Shown piece by piece: positions 1-6,210 of a stretch of 12,816 bases of DNA; position 1 is the stretch's first letter; each line of letters starts with the position of its first letter. Source of the stretch: a bacterium (GTDB lineage: Bacteria > Cyanobacteriota > Sericytochromatia > S15B-MN24 > VGJW01); the NCBI GenBank assembly GCA_021790035.1, contig JAJYIO010000024.1:1-12816 (forward strand), in the 5' to 3' direction. Made by a program: the position numbers and the translations under genes. Below the pieces are notes generated by a model. The model saw only the letters and a list, made by a program, of their open reading frames with translations, made no database searches and had not been told where the DNA came from.

Positions 1-494
1 CCGATCTGACGACCATCGGCCGGAGCCAGACGCGAGCTCTGGCTCGCGATGGCGACCCGGGTGGCCGAAAGCTGCGAGCGGAACTCCTCGGGTGCCAGGT
101 CGGCGTGAAAACCGGCAAAGCTCTCGAGCTTGTCGATCGTGCCACCGGTATGCCCGAGGCCCCGGCCCGAAAGCTTGGCCACCGTGGCTCCGCATGCTGC
201 GACCATCGGGGCCAGGACCAGCGAGACCTTGTCGCCCACCCCGCCCGTGCTGTGCTTGTCGACCCGGGGGCCCGGGACGCCGGAGAGATCGAGCATCTCG
301 CCCGATCGGGCCATCCGATCCGTCAACCAGGTGGTCTCGTCCTCGGTCATGCCGCGGCAAACGACGGCCATGAGCCATGCCGAGAGCTGATAGTCCGGGA
401 TGACGGCCAGGTTGTCTACGAGCCAGGCGATCTCGTCCTCGGTGTGCTGACGGCCGTCGCGCTTGGCGACGATGAGATCGACGATCCCAGCCAT
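1..494 (-). CDS. pdp: Pyrimidine-nucleoside phosphorylase, N-terminal part (cut by window edge)
   Basis: This enzyme cleaves pyrimidine nucleosides with phosphate to give the free base and (deoxy)ribose-1-phosphate, in cytoplasmic nucleoside salvage. Read from the ATG at 494-492, 164 codons are visible of the roughly 430-440 usual for the family. The phosphate-binding signature KHSTGGVGDK is at residues 80-89 and is followed by SGRGLGHTGGTIDKLE (109-124), both hallmarks of the thymidine/pyrimidine phosphorylase family. The N-terminal helical domain (IPDYQLSAWLMAVV, 32-45) is also recognisable. Around residues 101-110 the text (CGATVAKLSG) resembles the Bacillus Pdp type more than E. coli DeoA, hence the symbol, but deoA would be an acceptable alternative. 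An AGGAA about 8 bases upstream supports the start. The C-terminal domain lies outside the window, so intactness cannot be judged. Confidence 0.93.
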   Translation of the reverse strand, partial: MAGIVDLIVAKRDGRQHTEDEIAWLVDNLAVIPDYQLSAWLMAVVCRGMTEDETTWLTDRMARSGEMLDLSGVPGPRVDKHSTGGVGDKVSLVLAPMVAACGATVAKLSGRGLGHTGGTIDKLESFAGFHADLAPEEFRSQLSATRVAIASQSSRLAPADGRQI

Positions 495-790
495 TATCGG
501 TTCCTCGCTAAAATTCCCTCGCTCTCGCTCGGGCACTGACCAGAAGGGCCTTGGTATCCCCCCGGGCGCCCCCATGGTGAGGGGCCAAGCTGCTTCAAAA
601 CGCTACGAGCGCGTTTCCCAAAGGAGATGAACTCCGGCGGCACATGGGTCATTCACTCCACAGGGTCTCCTTGACTGTCATCCATTCCGGCGTGCTTCGT
701 CAACCGCCGCGGTGCCGGCCCACGTGCGCGCCGGGTTCGCTGCGCGGATTTCCTTGCCTGGCCGACGTCTTGCAATCGATGTGAACTTGT
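495..790. other. Intergenic region between coiled-coil gene and phosphorylase gene
   Basis: This 296-base gap lies downstream of the coiled-coil gene and upstream of the phosphorylase, both on the minus strand. No open frame here has both coding-like composition and a ribosome-binding site. Two possible foldbacks are visible: CTTGG...CCAAG at 550-589, with C-rich and G-rich runs inside, and the AAACGC/GCGTTT inverted repeat listed separately. I did not find a convincing -35/-10 pair for the phosphorylase. Confidence 0.5.
598..616. promoter_or_regulatory. Inverted repeat AAACGC-N7-GCGTTT, possible operator
   Basis: A perfect 6+6 inverted repeat with a 7-base spacer (TACGAGC) lies about 100 bases upstream of the phosphorylase start. 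The size and spacing suit a dimeric repressor site or a small RNA hairpin in the leader. No regulator gene is adjacent, so the regulatory role is inference only. Confidence 0.25.
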
Positions 791-1669
791 TTAGCTTCCC
801 AGAGAGCCCGCATCCGGCGCCTCGGGAGATTGCGTCGGCAAGGAATCCTGACGACGCAGGGGACGGATGCTGGGCTTCTCGCCCTGCTTGAGCAGCGCGA
901 CGAAGCGCTCCTGGTTTTGCACCACCTCCTGGTGGGTGGCGATCTCGGCTCGCAAGGCCTCGGTCTGCCGCTGGAGCGACACGACGAGGCTGCGGAGGTC
1001 GTCGACCTCGCGGGCGGTCGAAAGGGTCTGGTTGGCCAGGGTGCCGGCAAGGGCCGACTGCGCCTGCTCGAGGGCCGTCTCGGCCTGCACCAGGCGGCTC
1101 GAGAGCGCCTGGTTCGTTCGCATCATCTCCTGCCACTGGGCCTCCTGGATACCGAGTTGTTCCTGGAAGGCAGCCATGTCGCCGGCAAGCTGGCGGTTGG
1201 ATGTCAGGGCCGACTCGAGGGCGGCCTCGAGTTCGAGGACGCGTTCGTCCTTGCCGCCCTCCAGGTCCTTGAGCCGGTCCTCCGCCTGCCAGGCCCGGCG
1301 CTTGAACTCGCCCATCTCCTGACGCATCGCCTTGCGCTCCAGCGAGAGGTCATCGATGCGCGACAGCGCGTACTGGAGCTGGTTCTGCAACACCACATCC
1401 TTGCGCTGTGCGAGCTGGCTGGAGTGATCGATGTAATCACGCTGCCGGCCGATCTCCAGCCTCGCCTCCTGGTACCGGCTGGCGGCCTCCTTGAGGACGT
1501 GGTGCACCTGACCGATCATGGCCGAGCCGAGACGCTGGCGCTCCTCCCGGAGCTTGCGGGCGTAGCCCTGCCAGTAGTGGAGTTGCTGGTTGCGCTCCTC
1601 GACCGTCTGGTTGAGCCGCTTTACGTAGGCGACCAGACGCTCGATTTGCTTCTCGTAGCGCGTTGACAT
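791..1669 (-). CDS. Coiled-coil protein of unknown function (292 aa)
   Basis: I do not recognise a family. From the ATG at 1669-1667 (MSTRYEKQIERL) the product is 292 residues, almost entirely charged, heptad-rich helix from about residue 5 to 262: runs such as LVAYVKRLNQTVEERNQQLH, then AEDRLKDLEGGK, then EREVDDL-like text around 218-230. A Pro/Ser-rich tail of about 30 residues closes it. There is no signal peptide, no membrane segment and no catalytic motif, so a cytoplasmic scaffold or filament role is possible but unproven. The open frame continues upstream to 1894, but that extension is rich in His, Arg, Gly and Cys and does not look translated. The ribosome-binding site before 1669 is weak (GAG about 8 bases upstream). 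It is divergent from the DUF4388 gene. Confidence 0.8.
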   Translation of the reverse strand: MSTRYEKQIERLVAYVKRLNQTVEERNQQLHYWQGYARKLREERQRLGSAMIGQVHHVLKEAASRYQEARLEIGRQRDYIDHSSQLAQRKDVVLQNQLQYALSRIDDLSLERKAMRQEMGEFKRRAWQAEDRLKDLEGGKDERVLELEAALESALTSNRQLAGDMAAFQEQLGIQEAQWQEMMRTNQALSSRLVQAETALEQAQSALAGTLANQTLSTAREVDDLRSLVVSLQRQTEALRAEIATHQEVVQNQERFVALLKQGEKPSIRPLRRQDSLPTQSPEAPDAGSLGS

Positions 1670-2047
1670 CTTGGCTCGACGGCCATGCGTGAGGGTCGGG
1701 CCGCATCCCAGGATTCGGAGCCTGGAAGTGAATTGGCGGGTCCAGCCGGTTGCAAGGCCTGGATCATGTACCCGGGAAGCACCGTGATGGCCACAGGGCC
1801 GGCACGATTCCCGTCCGTGCCGACCAATTCTAGCAGCACGTCTCGACCCCGGCCGTGATGGGTTACCATCCCCCGGGTGCTGTGTATAATGCACTCGCCT
1901 GCATTACGTCGCGTTTACTATGAGCTCATGCCGGCCTTCCGCCAGGGGTCAGCGTGTCACCGGAGGGTGGGACTCCGGCTTCGAACGCGTTGTATTTGAA
2001 GAGGAGAGAATGCCAGAGCAGGGCAGGCCAGAAGGCAAGGACGGGCG
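1670..2047. other. Divergent promoter region between coiled-coil and DUF4388 genes
   Basis: This 378-base gap separates two divergent genes. On the plus strand it holds a good sigma-70-like promoter (1863-1890), a small hairpin (CCGGAG-N7-CTCCGG, 1960-1978) and a 13-codon leader ORF, all before the DUF4388 start. On the minus strand a TAGAAT at about 1832-1827 could be a -10 for the coiled-coil gene, but I see no good -35 for it. Confidence 0.5.
1863..1890 (+). promoter_or_regulatory. Predicted sigma-70-type promoter for DUF4388 gene
   Basis: A consensus -10 TATAAT at 1885-1890 is preceded by TTACCA at 1863-1868 (4 of 6 matches to TTGACA) with a 16-base spacer. The predicted start near 1897 would leave a leader of about 150 bases containing the hairpin at 1960-1978 and the leader ORF at 2010. 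This is the clearest promoter in the window, standing out against GC-rich surroundings. Confidence 0.55.
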
Positions 2048-2051
2048 ATGA
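2010..2051 (+). CDS. 13-codon leader ORF overlapping the DUF4388 start
   Basis: ATG at 2010-2012 opens a frame encoding MPEQGRPEGKDGR, and its TGA (2049-2051) overlaps the ATG of the next gene in an ATGA arrangement. The purine-rich run AAGAGGAGAGA just upstream is the strongest ribosome-binding site near this locus, stronger than the AAGGA that precedes the main ATG. This is the geometry expected for translational coupling by termination-reinitiation. Whether the peptide itself matters is unknown. Confidence 0.35.
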   Translation: MPEQGRPEGKDGR

Positions 2052-2989
2052 GCAAGCTCGTTCTTTCGGGAGATCTCGGTCATTTCCGGGTCGAGATGCT
2101 GGTCCGCATCCTGGAATCGATCCGCATCAACGCAGAGGTCAGCTTCGAAGGCCCTGACAAGGGTCAGATTTATTTCGTCCAGGGCAAGATCGTCGGAGCT
2201 AACACCGCCACGGATCAGGGGGTCAATGCCCTGTCGGGTATCGCGGGGCTCAAGACCGGAACCTTCTCGGTCCGCCTGTCCGAGGATCCCAACCGTCACC
2301 CCGACCTTCTCCAGTTTCCCGACAACCAGGCCATATTCCGGCATTTGCACGCCCAGGCGGGCCTGAGTCGCCCGGCCCCCGTGCCGGTGCCCCAGCTCAA
2401 CAAGGCGGCGACGCCGGCTCCGGCCGGAGCTCCCGATCGCGCGAGCAGCACCCGCATACCCGCCGTCCCTGCGGCCGGTGTCCCGCGCGCTCCGGGGCCC
2501 CGGGCGCCCGGAAGCGGGGCCGGTCCCTCCTCACGGGTACCCGAGCTGACCGACAAGGGGCGGATCGCCCTCCGCAGCATCCAGACCAACTACGCCTTGC
2601 GCGGGGTCCAGGTCGAGGCCGACACCTGGCGGATCCTCGGCAAGGTGGATGGTACCTCGACGCTCTACCAGATCGGCGAGTCGGTCAACATCCTGGGCGA
2701 TCGCCTGATGAGTGTCATCGAGGAACTCCAGCAGCAAGGCTATCTTCGCTTCTCGACCTTCGATCCCTCGACCGAGCATCTCAAGCAGACCAAGTTCCGC
2801 ATCGGCGAGTACATGATCGCCAAGGGCATCATCACCGAAGTGCAGCTGGAGGCGGCCCTGCGCAGACAGGCCGAACTCGCCCGCAAGGGGCGCTACATGT
2901 GGCTCGGCGAGATCCTGGTCGAGATGAACTACGCCCGGCCCTCGCAGGTACAAGAGGCCATGGCGATGCAGAAGCGGATGCAAGGGTAG
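2048..2989 (+). CDS. DUF4388 / winged-helix-like / MshEN-like three-part protein
   Basis: The 313-residue product has three blocks. Residues 4-100 match the DUF4388 (PATAN-type) pattern: the SGDLGHFRVEMLVRIL opening, then GQIYFVQGKIVGA, then a GVNALSGIAGLKTGTFSV turn. Residues 105-165 are a Pro/Ala/Arg linker. Residues 167-236 look like a winged-helix sensor module (WRILGKVDGTSTLYQIGES ending in EELQQQGYLRFS). Residues 248-313 resemble the GspE/MshE N-terminal domain (FRIGEYMIAKGIITEVQLEA, LGEILVEMNY), which in characterised cases binds cyclic di-GMP or assembly-ATPase partners. It is cytoplasmic, with no signal peptide. By family, a role in signalling linked to surface motility or secretion is plausible. 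The start is chosen because DUF4388 begins at once and AAGGA lies 6 bases upstream. The domain calls are by eye. Confidence 0.85.
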   Translation: MSKLVLSGDLGHFRVEMLVRILESIRINAEVSFEGPDKGQIYFVQGKIVGANTATDQGVNALSGIAGLKTGTFSVRLSEDPNRHPDLLQFPDNQAIFRHLHAQAGLSRPAPVPVPQLNKAATPAPAGAPDRASSTRIPAVPAAGVPRAPGPRAPGSGAGPSSRVPELTDKGRIALRSIQTNYALRGVQVEADTWRILGKVDGTSTLYQIGESVNILGDRLMSVIEELQQQGYLRFSTFDPSTEHLKQTKFRIGEYMIAKGIITEVQLEAALRRQAELARKGRYMWLGEILVEMNYARPSQVQEAMAMQKRMQG

Positions 2990-3042
2990 CTCGACCCTCC
3001 AACCTTGTTGCAACTTTAACCACGGCTTGGGCCAGGGGGCGG

Positions 3043-3179
3043 CGCTGCGGCCGACAACTCATGGCGTGCGCGTTGAAATGAGTTCCCCACCTGCTGTGCT
3101 GGGCTACGCAGCGGCTTGCCCGCAGCGGGGGGTAGTTTGCGGGGGGCAAGGCCCCCTGCAAGTCCCTGCCCCGAAGGGG
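3043..3179 (+). other. Strongly foldable non-coding stretch (possible structured leader or terminator cluster)
   Basis: Nested complementary segments are visible: CGCTGCGG (3043-3050) with CCGCAGCG (3120-3127), enclosing AACTCAT (3056-3062) with ATGAGTT (3078-3084). These are followed by the GC hairpin at 3137-3161 and a CCCC-GAA-GGGG hairpin at about 3169-3179. The stretch lies between the DUF4388 stop and the ribosome-binding site of the 67-residue gene. I could not match it to a riboswitch class I know. It may be only the 3' end of the DUF4388 transcript. Confidence 0.35.
3137..3161 (+). terminator. GC-rich hairpin, possible terminator after DUF4388 gene
   Basis: TTGC-G-GGGGGC is followed by a 3-base loop AAG and then GCCCCC-T-GCAA, giving an 11-pair stem counting one G-T. 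No T-tract follows, so intrinsic termination is uncertain. It could also be part of the leader of the next gene. Confidence 0.35.
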
Positions 3180-3187
3180 AGTTTCTG

Positions 3188-3205
3188 ATGAGGATCCCCC
3201 GGTGA
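3188..3205 (+). CDS. 5-codon leader ORF overlapping the 67-residue gene start
   Basis: ATG at 3188 encodes MRIPR, and its TGA (3203-3205) overlaps the GTG start of the next ORF as GTGA. A GGGGAG at 3176-3181 lies 6 bases upstream, a near-ideal ribosome-binding site. The arrangement repeats what is seen at 2010-2051 and, on the other strand, at 7215-7229. It may act only to deliver ribosomes to the following start. Confidence 0.3.
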   Translation: MRIPR

Positions 3206-3405
3206 GCGGTGCCGTCGGCCGCGACCAGCTCAGCTTGGCCATCCGGTCTCCGTTCTCTGCGGCCCCGACCGCCCGGCGCCCCGCGCAGCCCAACCGCACG
3301 GGGATGCTGGGCAAGGACAGCTTGACGCTCGGGGGCCGGCCGGTCGCCCTGCCGCGCAGCAGGGTTCCGGCGATCGCGCAGAACGCCTTCGATCAGCGGA
3401 GCTAG
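3202..3405 (+). CDS. Small basic hypothetical protein (67 aa)
   Basis: I do not recognise this protein. It starts at GTG 3202 with GAGGA about 7 bases upstream and encodes 67 residues rich in Pro, Arg and Ala, with no predicted membrane segment or signal peptide (text includes LSLAIRSPFSAAPTARRPAQ and MLGKDSLTLGGRPVALP). The main support for it being real is codon composition: by hand count G/C at codon positions 1, 2 and 3 is about 69, 63 and 93 percent, the bias expected of a translated frame in this genome. It lies upstream of mutS on the same strand, 240 bases before the preferred mutS start. A weak foldback (AGCAC...GTGCT) follows the stop. It could be a lineage-specific small protein, or a chance frame. 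Confidence 0.45.
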   Translation: MSGAVGRDQLSLAIRSPFSAAPTARRPAQPNRTGMLGKDSLTLGGRPVALPRSRVPAIAQNAFDQRS

Positions 3406-3645
3406 CCCAGCACATGATCGCCCGCGGGTGCTATCCTGGCGGGAGTCGGCGCCTTGATGCCGTCGAGGGGCGCCAAGCTCGGAACCTGCGCTGACCCGTT
3501 TTTGTTCGAGCGGATCCCTCTTCAGGGCGAGCCGACGCCCGCATTCCGGAGAAGCGGCCGCTCGCGTTCTCGAGGCGGGAAGCGCAGCATGCGAATGCCT
3601 GCCCCAGGGGAACCCTCTTTAGCCAAGACCAGGAGCCTGCCGGGA

Positions 3646-6210
3646 ATGCAACCTGCTGCGGTCTACACGCCGATGATGCAGCAATACCTCGAGGTCAAGC
3701 AGCAGCATCCAGATTGCCTGCTCATGTACCGCATGGGCGACTTCTTCGAGATGTTCTTCGAGGATGCTCAGATCGCCGCCCGGGAACTCGAGATCACGCT
3801 CACGAGCCGGGAATCCGGCGGAGAACGCGTACCCATGGCCGGCGTACCTCATCACGCGGTCGATGGGTATCTGGCCCGACTCATCGACAAGGGCTACCGC
3901 GTTGCAATGTGCGATCAGGTCGAGGACCCACGCTTCGCCAAGGGACTGGTAAAACGCGAGGTCACGCGGCTGGTTACCCCCGGCACGCTGCTCGAAAGCC
4001 AGTACCTGTCCGAGCGGCAGAACAACTACCTGGCGGCGGTCTGCAAGGGAAGCAAGGGATTCGGGATCGCGTATTGCGACGTCTCGACCGGCGAGTTCAA
4101 GGCGACCGAGGTCGGTTCGGCGATGCAGGTGCAGACGGAGCTCCAGCGCCTGGATCCATCCGAGATCGTGGTGCCGGTGCCGGTTGCGCTGTGGCAGGAG
4201 ATCGCCTGGGGCCGCGGTCCCGTCCGGCTCACTCCGGATCGCCTGGATCCCGAGTGGCAGGCGGCGCTCGGAGACGAACTCGCACTGACCCCGCGACCGG
4301 ATCACCTGTTCGGCCTCCAGCGCGGCAAGCAGCAGATCCTCGATCACTTCGGCGTCGTTAGCCTGGAGCCGTTCGGGCTGGAGCAGCATCCCCTGGCGAT
4401 CGCGGCTTGCGGAGCCGTCCTGGCCTATCTGCAGGAAACCCAGCTTTCGCACATGCCCCCCTTCCACGCGATCGTTCCATACCGCCAGGCTGATTTCATG
4501 GGGCTCGACGCCGGCACGCGCCGGAACCTCGAGCTTACCCAGACGGCTCGGGGGGGCGCGGCCTCGGGTTCGCTCCTCAACGTGCTCGACGCCACGCGCA
4601 CGGCGATGGGCGGGCGTCGCCTGCGCAGCTGGCTCCTGCATCCCCTGCTCGATCCCGGCGCCATCGGGCACCGGCTCGATGCGGTCGAGATCCTCATCGA
4701 ATCCGGCGTCGCGCGACAGCGCCTCCAGGAGGCCCTCACCGACGTCCGGGATCTCGAGCGGCTGGCAACGCGGATCGCAGCGGGCACGGCCAACGCCCGC
4801 GACCTGCTCGCGCTGCGCGACTCCCTGGCGGCCCTGCCATCCGTCGCTGCCGGCCTCGCGGGGATCGGAGCGAGCGACCTGCTCGACCCTCTCGCGACGG
4901 TCCATCCGGACTTCACGGCGCTCGCCGCGCAGATCTCGCGGACCCTCGTCGATGCACCGCCCGCCACCATCACCGAGGGTGGCCTCATCCAGGACGGCCT
5001 CGATCCCGAGCTCGATCGCCTGCGCGCCATGACCAGCCAGACCGAGAGCTGGATGGCTTCTCTCGAGCAGACCGAGCGCGAGCGCACCGGGATCCGCAGC
5101 CTCAAGATCGGATACAGCAAGACCTTCGGCTACTTCATCGAGGTGACGCACGCCAATCGGGAGGCCGTCCCGGCCGACTACCAGCGCAAGCAGACCCTCG
5201 TCAACGCCGAGCGCTACGTCACGCCCGATCTCAAGGAGCGCGAAGGGGAGCTCCTGACGGCCAGAGAACGCATGCACAATCTCGAGTACGACCTCTTCGT
5301 CGAGCTCCGTGCCGAAGCTCAGGGTCACGTGCCGCAGCTGCTCGAGTCCGCGGGCCACATCGCGGCTCTCGATGTCCTCCTGGCATTCGCCGAGATCGCG
5401 GTCAAGCACCACTACGTCCGGCCCCTCGTCGACGCCTCCACCACCCTCGAGATCACCGCGGGACGCCACCCCGTCGTGGAACGGCTGATGCCGCCGGGTA
5501 CCTATGTCCCCAACGACACCCGGCTCGATACGGATCGCAATCGCCTGCTCATCGTCACCGGTCCCAACATGAGCGGCAAGAGTACCTGGATGCGTCAGAA
5601 TGCCCTGATCGTCCTGATGGCTCAGATCGGCTGCTTCGTTCCCGCCAGTGCGGCACGGATCGGCGTCGTCGACCGGATCTTCACCCGCGTCGGAGCGGTG
5701 GACGACCTGGCGACCGGCCAGTCGACCTTCATGGTCGAGATGAACGAGACCGCAGCCATCCTGCACCAGGCCGGACCGCGCTCGCTGGTGCTCCTCGACG
5801 AGATCGGGCGGGGTACCTCCACCTTCGACGGCATATCGATCGCCTGGTCCGTAGCCGAACACCTGGCCAGCACGGTGCAGTCCCGGACTCTTTTTGCGAC
5901 GCACTATCACGAGCTGACCAACCTCGCCAGGTCGCAGCCGGGGGTGCGCACGTACCAGGTCCTGGTCGAGGAGCACGAGGACGGGATCGTCTTCCGCCGG
6001 CGCGTGGTTCCGGGCGGGGCGGATCGCAGCTACGGGATCGAGGTCGCGCGGCTGGCCGGTTTGCCGCCGGCCATCTTGAGTCGGGCCCGGCAGATCCTGG
6101 CCGAGATCGAGCGGCGCAACCGCCTGTCTCTGGCCCTGCGCCAGGCCTCGGTGGACGATACCGAGGTCTCGCAGCTACCGCTTTTCGACGTCCTCTCCGG
6201 AGCCCTCTAG
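3646..6210 (+). CDS. mutS: DNA mismatch repair protein MutS
   Basis: MutS binds base mismatches and small loops and, with ATP, recruits MutL to start repair. From the ATG at 3646 the protein is 854 residues, the usual length. The mismatch-reading motif is intact as F33-F34-E35 in YRMGDFFEMF. Connector, lever and clamp regions follow. The ATPase domain has Walker A GPNMSGKST at 639-647, Walker B LVLLDE at 714-719 and the ATHYHE switch. A beta-clamp-type motif QLPLF is at 843-847, and the protein ends 7 residues later, so no E. coli-type C-terminal tetramerisation segment is present. The start is chosen because family members begin just before TPMMQQYL and AGGAG lies 10 bases upstream. In-frame ATGs at 3589 and 3454 would add low-complexity text unlike the family. 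The 240 bases before it hold no other gene. mutL is not in the window. Confidence 0.97.
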   Translation: MQPAAVYTPMMQQYLEVKQQHPDCLLMYRMGDFFEMFFEDAQIAARELEITLTSRESGGERVPMAGVPHHAVDGYLARLIDKGYRVAMCDQVEDPRFAKGLVKREVTRLVTPGTLLESQYLSERQNNYLAAVCKGSKGFGIAYCDVSTGEFKATEVGSAMQVQTELQRLDPSEIVVPVPVALWQEIAWGRGPVRLTPDRLDPEWQAALGDELALTPRPDHLFGLQRGKQQILDHFGVVSLEPFGLEQHPLAIAACGAVLAYLQETQLSHMPPFHAIVPYRQADFMGLDAGTRRNLELTQTARGGAASGSLLNVLDATRTAMGGRRLRSWLLHPLLDPGAIGHRLDAVEILIESGVARQRLQEALTDVRDLERLATRIAAGTANARDLLALRDSLAALPSVAAGLAGIGASDLLDPLATVHPDFTALAAQISRTLVDAPPATITEGGLIQDGLDPELDRLRAMTSQTESWMASLEQTERERTGIRSLKIGYSKTFGYFIEVTHANREAVPADYQRKQTLVNAERYVTPDLKEREGELLTARERMHNLEYDLFVELRAEAQGHVPQLLESAGHIAALDVLLAFAEIAVKHHYVRPLVDASTTLEITAGRHPVVERLMPPGTYVPNDTRLDTDRNRLLIVTGPNMSGKSTWMRQNALIVLMAQIGCFVPASAARIGVVDRIFTRVGAVDDLATGQSTFMVEMNETAAILHQAGPRSLVLLDEIGRGTSTFDGISIAWSVAEHLASTVQSRTLFATHYHELTNLARSQPGVRTYQVLVEEHEDGIVFRRRVVPGGADRSYGIEVARLAGLPPAILSRARQILAEIERRNRLSLALRQASVDDTEVSQLPLFDVLSGAL

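Noticed and set aside
830..1666. 278-codon plus-strand frame rich in Leu antisense to the coiled-coil gene
   Set aside because: Leu richness is the complement of the Gln/Glu/Lys-rich coil. The minus reading has sensible heptads and a proper start.
1670..1894. 75-residue N-terminal extension of the coiled-coil protein
   Set aside because: The extension is His/Arg/Cys/Gly-rich, unlike the coil, and overlaps a good plus-strand promoter.
1951..1989. Leader segment with GGTGGGAC and a hairpin that faintly recalls a cyclic di-GMP riboswitch
   Set aside because: The conserved tetraloop, receptor and flanking sequence of that class are missing; only a simple 6-bp hairpin is supported.
3186..3193. 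CTGATGAG resembling the hammerhead ribozyme core
   Set aside because: No matching GAAA-containing second strand or stems were found nearby.
3454..3645. 64-residue N-terminal extension of MutS
   Set aside because: MutS proteins start just before TPMMQQYL. The extension is low-complexity, and AGGAG supports the start at 3646.
3619..5976. 785-codon open frame antisense to mutS
   Set aside because: Mirror frames stay open in GC-rich genes with strong third-position bias. The plus-strand reading is an unmistakable full-length MutS.
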